DNA from: a virus
Virus record (IMG/VR): IMGVR_UViG_3300034980_000254
Coordinates: 1-40,823 of that record
Length of the DNA: 40,823 nucleotides
Direction: 5' to 3' (one strand)
Position numbers and translations under genes: made by a program. Shown piece after piece: positions 39,241-40,823 of this stretch. The notes below the pieces were generated by a model. It made no database searches and was not told where the DNA came from. It saw only the letters and a program-made list of their open reading frames with translations. Numbering within the stretch: position 1 is the stretch's first letter; each line of letters begins with the position of its first letter.

Positions 39241-39369
39241 CTGAAGACAAACTGACTTGTTCACATCTGTAATTATGCAGCGTTATGCACCACCCATGCC
39301 CCCACGCCACGGGGTAGGGGATTTGTTTTCTGCTACATGCCTACCACAGGACCGCCCTGATAAGTCTGC

Positions 39370-39399
39370 ACAAAAAATGGCACTAAACCAACGGAGCTG
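39370..39399. repeat. 30-bp direct repeat, right copy (right phage boundary)
   Basis: Identical to 3-32. Left of it lies phage non-coding DNA behind the origin; right of it lies apparent host DNA. On the minus strand this copy holds the last codons and stop (TAG, 39385-39383) of a small frame with phage terminase similarity. If joined, the two repeats would give a 39,367-bp circle in which the gene at 35 follows the origin. Confidence 0.75.
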
Positions 39400-39508
39400 G
39401 GGCTCCATTGATTCCATCGCGAGTCGATAAATTCGCACCCACCTCCCTCGCAGCCAGCCCGCGTCTGGACTTCGGCGTCAGCCCGAACTGTGCCAGTAGG
39501 CTGTAATC
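39383..39508 (-). pseudogene. Remnant resembling the C-terminus of a P27 small terminase
   Basis: The minus strand reads DYSLLAQFGLTPKSRRGL, then AAREVGANLSTRDGI and NGAPAPLV before a stop. LLAQFGLTPKSRRGL closely resembles the tail of P27 small terminases, including this phage's own LTQLGLTPRSRTGI. Upstream codons are not convincingly protein, and the frame runs into the divergent kinase gene. It may be the remnant of another prophage at the same site. The similarity is short, so chance or a different small family is possible. Confidence 0.4.
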
Positions 39509-39699
39509 ACTGATTTTCAATTTTCCGTGTCGCGGAATCGCACGGATGGTGATCTGTGTGTAGGCGGTGGCAACGGGATGTGTCAGTGTGTAGCGTTTCG
39601 TATTACGAACCACTGATCCGTCAGCACTGTTGAGCGGATGACGTTTTGAATCCCCGGTGTATTCAATTCCCGGGGCAGTTACCCCATTGAGACTTCCCC

Positions 39700-40823
39700 A
39701 TGCCCGACGACGACCAGAGCCTTGGTGGCGAACAGAGCCTTGGTGGCGAACAGACATTCTCCGGAAAAGTCGAACGCGACGACGCACCTCAGAGTCTGGG
39801 TGACGAGGGCACGTACGCGGGTGGTCCGGGGGTCCGTGATACGCGGTCACTGGGCGACCAGCCGACGTTCGGTGATGCCGGTGGCGATGACGAGCCGTTT
39901 GATGACGGTATGGAAGTGGTTGACCTGTCCGCCCGGTACACGATCGAACGTGTGCTCGGCAAAGGCGGTATGGGAGAAGTGCTGCTGGCCATGGATACGC
40001 GTCTGGAGCGTAAAGTGGCGATCAAGCGGATGCTGGGTGACGGAGCCAAGAGCCGGACAGCGGTGAGCCGCTTCCTGACGGAAGCGAAAGCGATTGCGGC
40101 TCTGAACCATCCGAACATCGTTCAGATTTACGATTATGGTCGAGCGTCCGATGGTCCGTTCCTGATCATGGAGTTCGTGGAAGGCAACAGTCTGCTGGGT
40201 CGCCTTCGCGATGGAGCGATCCCTCTGGACGAAGCGATCGACATGGCGTGCCAGTTGTGTGACGGGCTGGGCACGGCACACGATGCCAACATTATCCACC
40301 GGGATATCAAGCCAGCTAACGTGCTGCTGACCAATGACGGTGTTCCCAAGCTGACGGACTTCGGTCTGGCGAAGGACGAGACGGCAGATACTGGATTGTC
40401 TGTGGCCGGGGCCGTGCTGGGGACGCTGGACTTTATGCCGCCTGAGCAGCGGAAGGACGCGGCTCTGGTAGATGCTCGCAGCGACCTGTGGAGTCTGGCA
40501 GCCACGCTGTATCAGCTGGTGACTGGAGAGCCACCACGTGTCATCGATCTGGATGAAGTTCCACAGCAATTGCGTACAACGCTCTCAAAGGCTCTGAAAA
40601 CCAAGCCGGATGCCCGCTACCAGACGGCAGGTGAGTTCAAGGATGCGTTGCAGGAAACCACCCGGATGGCGGCACAACCGATTCAGGAACCAGCAGCAGA
40701 GCTGGGTGCTGGTGAATGTCCGAAATGCCATACGAAGAACGAAGCCAGTCGGAAGTTTTGCCAGGGATGTGGTGGTTCGCTCCGACTTTCATGTCTTTCC
40801 TGTGATGAACAGATTCCAGTCTG
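39700..40823 (+). CDS. Ser/Thr protein kinase with zinc ribbon (partial, host)
   Basis: Starts at ATG 39700 and runs off the window (374 codons seen). A Gly/Asp-rich disordered leader with a repeated QSLGGE motif precedes a Hanks-type kinase: G-loop VLGKGGMGEV (86-94), Lys109 in VAIKRM, HRDIKPAN (200-207) and DFGLA (220-224). After the kinase domain CPKCHTKN and CQGCGGS start a zinc ribbon. Such kinases with added sensor regions are very numerous in planctomycetes. It is typical chromosomal rather than phage content and marks the host flank. Confidence 0.9.
   Translation, partial: MPDDDQSLGGEQSLGGEQTFSGKVERDDAPQSLGDEGTYAGGPGVRDTRSLGDQPTFGDAGGDDEPFDDGMEVVDLSARYTIERVLGKGGMGEVLLAMDTRLERKVAIKRMLGDGAKSRTAVSRFLTEAKAIAALNHPNIVQIYDYGRASDGPFLIMEFVEGNSLLGRLRDGAIPLDEAIDMACQLCDGLGTAHDANIIHRDIKPANVLLTNDGVPKLTDFGLAKDETADTGLSVAGAVLGTLDFMPPEQRKDAALVDARSDLWSLAATLYQLVTGEPPRVIDLDEVPQQLRTTLSKALKTKPDARYQTAGEFKDALQETTRMAAQPIQEPAAELGAGECPKCHTKNEASRKFCQGCGGSLRLSCLSCDEQIPV

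Noticed and set aside
39718-39749. Tandem 18-bp repeat at the start of the kinase gene as a second attachment site
   Set aside because: It is an in-frame coding duplication of the QSLGGE motif with no copy elsewhere in the window.

Overview
The window holds an essentially complete tailed (siphovirus-type) temperate phage genome of about 39.4 kb, followed on the right by about 1.4 kb of apparent host chromosome. The host looks like a planctomycete: the right flank starts a large Ser/Thr protein kinase with a C-terminal zinc ribbon, a type abundant in that phylum, and many virion proteins look like lineage-specific families. This is inference from protein style, not from a marker gene. The phage lies between two copies of a perfect 30-bp direct repeat (3-32 and 39370-39399).

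Late region, 35-21754, almost all on the + strand with overlapping starts and stops: terminase small and large subunits, HK97-type portal, ClpP-like prohead protease and major capsid protein, a terminator and an atypical tRNA-like element, head-tail connectors, tail tube, tail-assembly chaperones joined by a -1 frameshift, a short tape measure, tail/fibre proteins with concanavalin-like folds, then an unusual glycosyltransferase plus sulfotransferase pair, one gene on the opposite strand, and a probable lysis block (class 3 lipase, secreted serine protease fused to a thioredoxin-like domain, two small membrane proteins) with no recognisable peptidoglycan hydrolase.

Centre, 21755-25850: a textbook attP (a 43-nt tRNA-Arg(UCU) fragment flanked on both sides by paired TACCACCCA arm repeats), an HNH nuclease fusion, small minus-strand regulators and a tyrosine integrase on the minus strand. 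The attP is intact, which conflicts with the apparent integration at the 30-bp repeats.

Early region, 25849-38951, + strand: small regulatory proteins, an excisionase-like HTH, a phage-encoded sliding clamp, a possible sigma-like protein, Sak4-like ATPase, DUF669 SSB-like protein, PD-(D/E)XK nuclease, two SF2 helicases, HD phosphohydrolase, DNA methyltransferase, a second tRNA-like element followed by serial hairpins, metallophosphoesterase, dATP/dGTP diphosphohydrolase-like protein and a primase-polymerase/DUF3987 replication protein. A 290-bp iteron and AT-rich region behind it (38952-39240) is a strong candidate origin. Two genes (small terminase, nuclease) appear to start at AUC codons.
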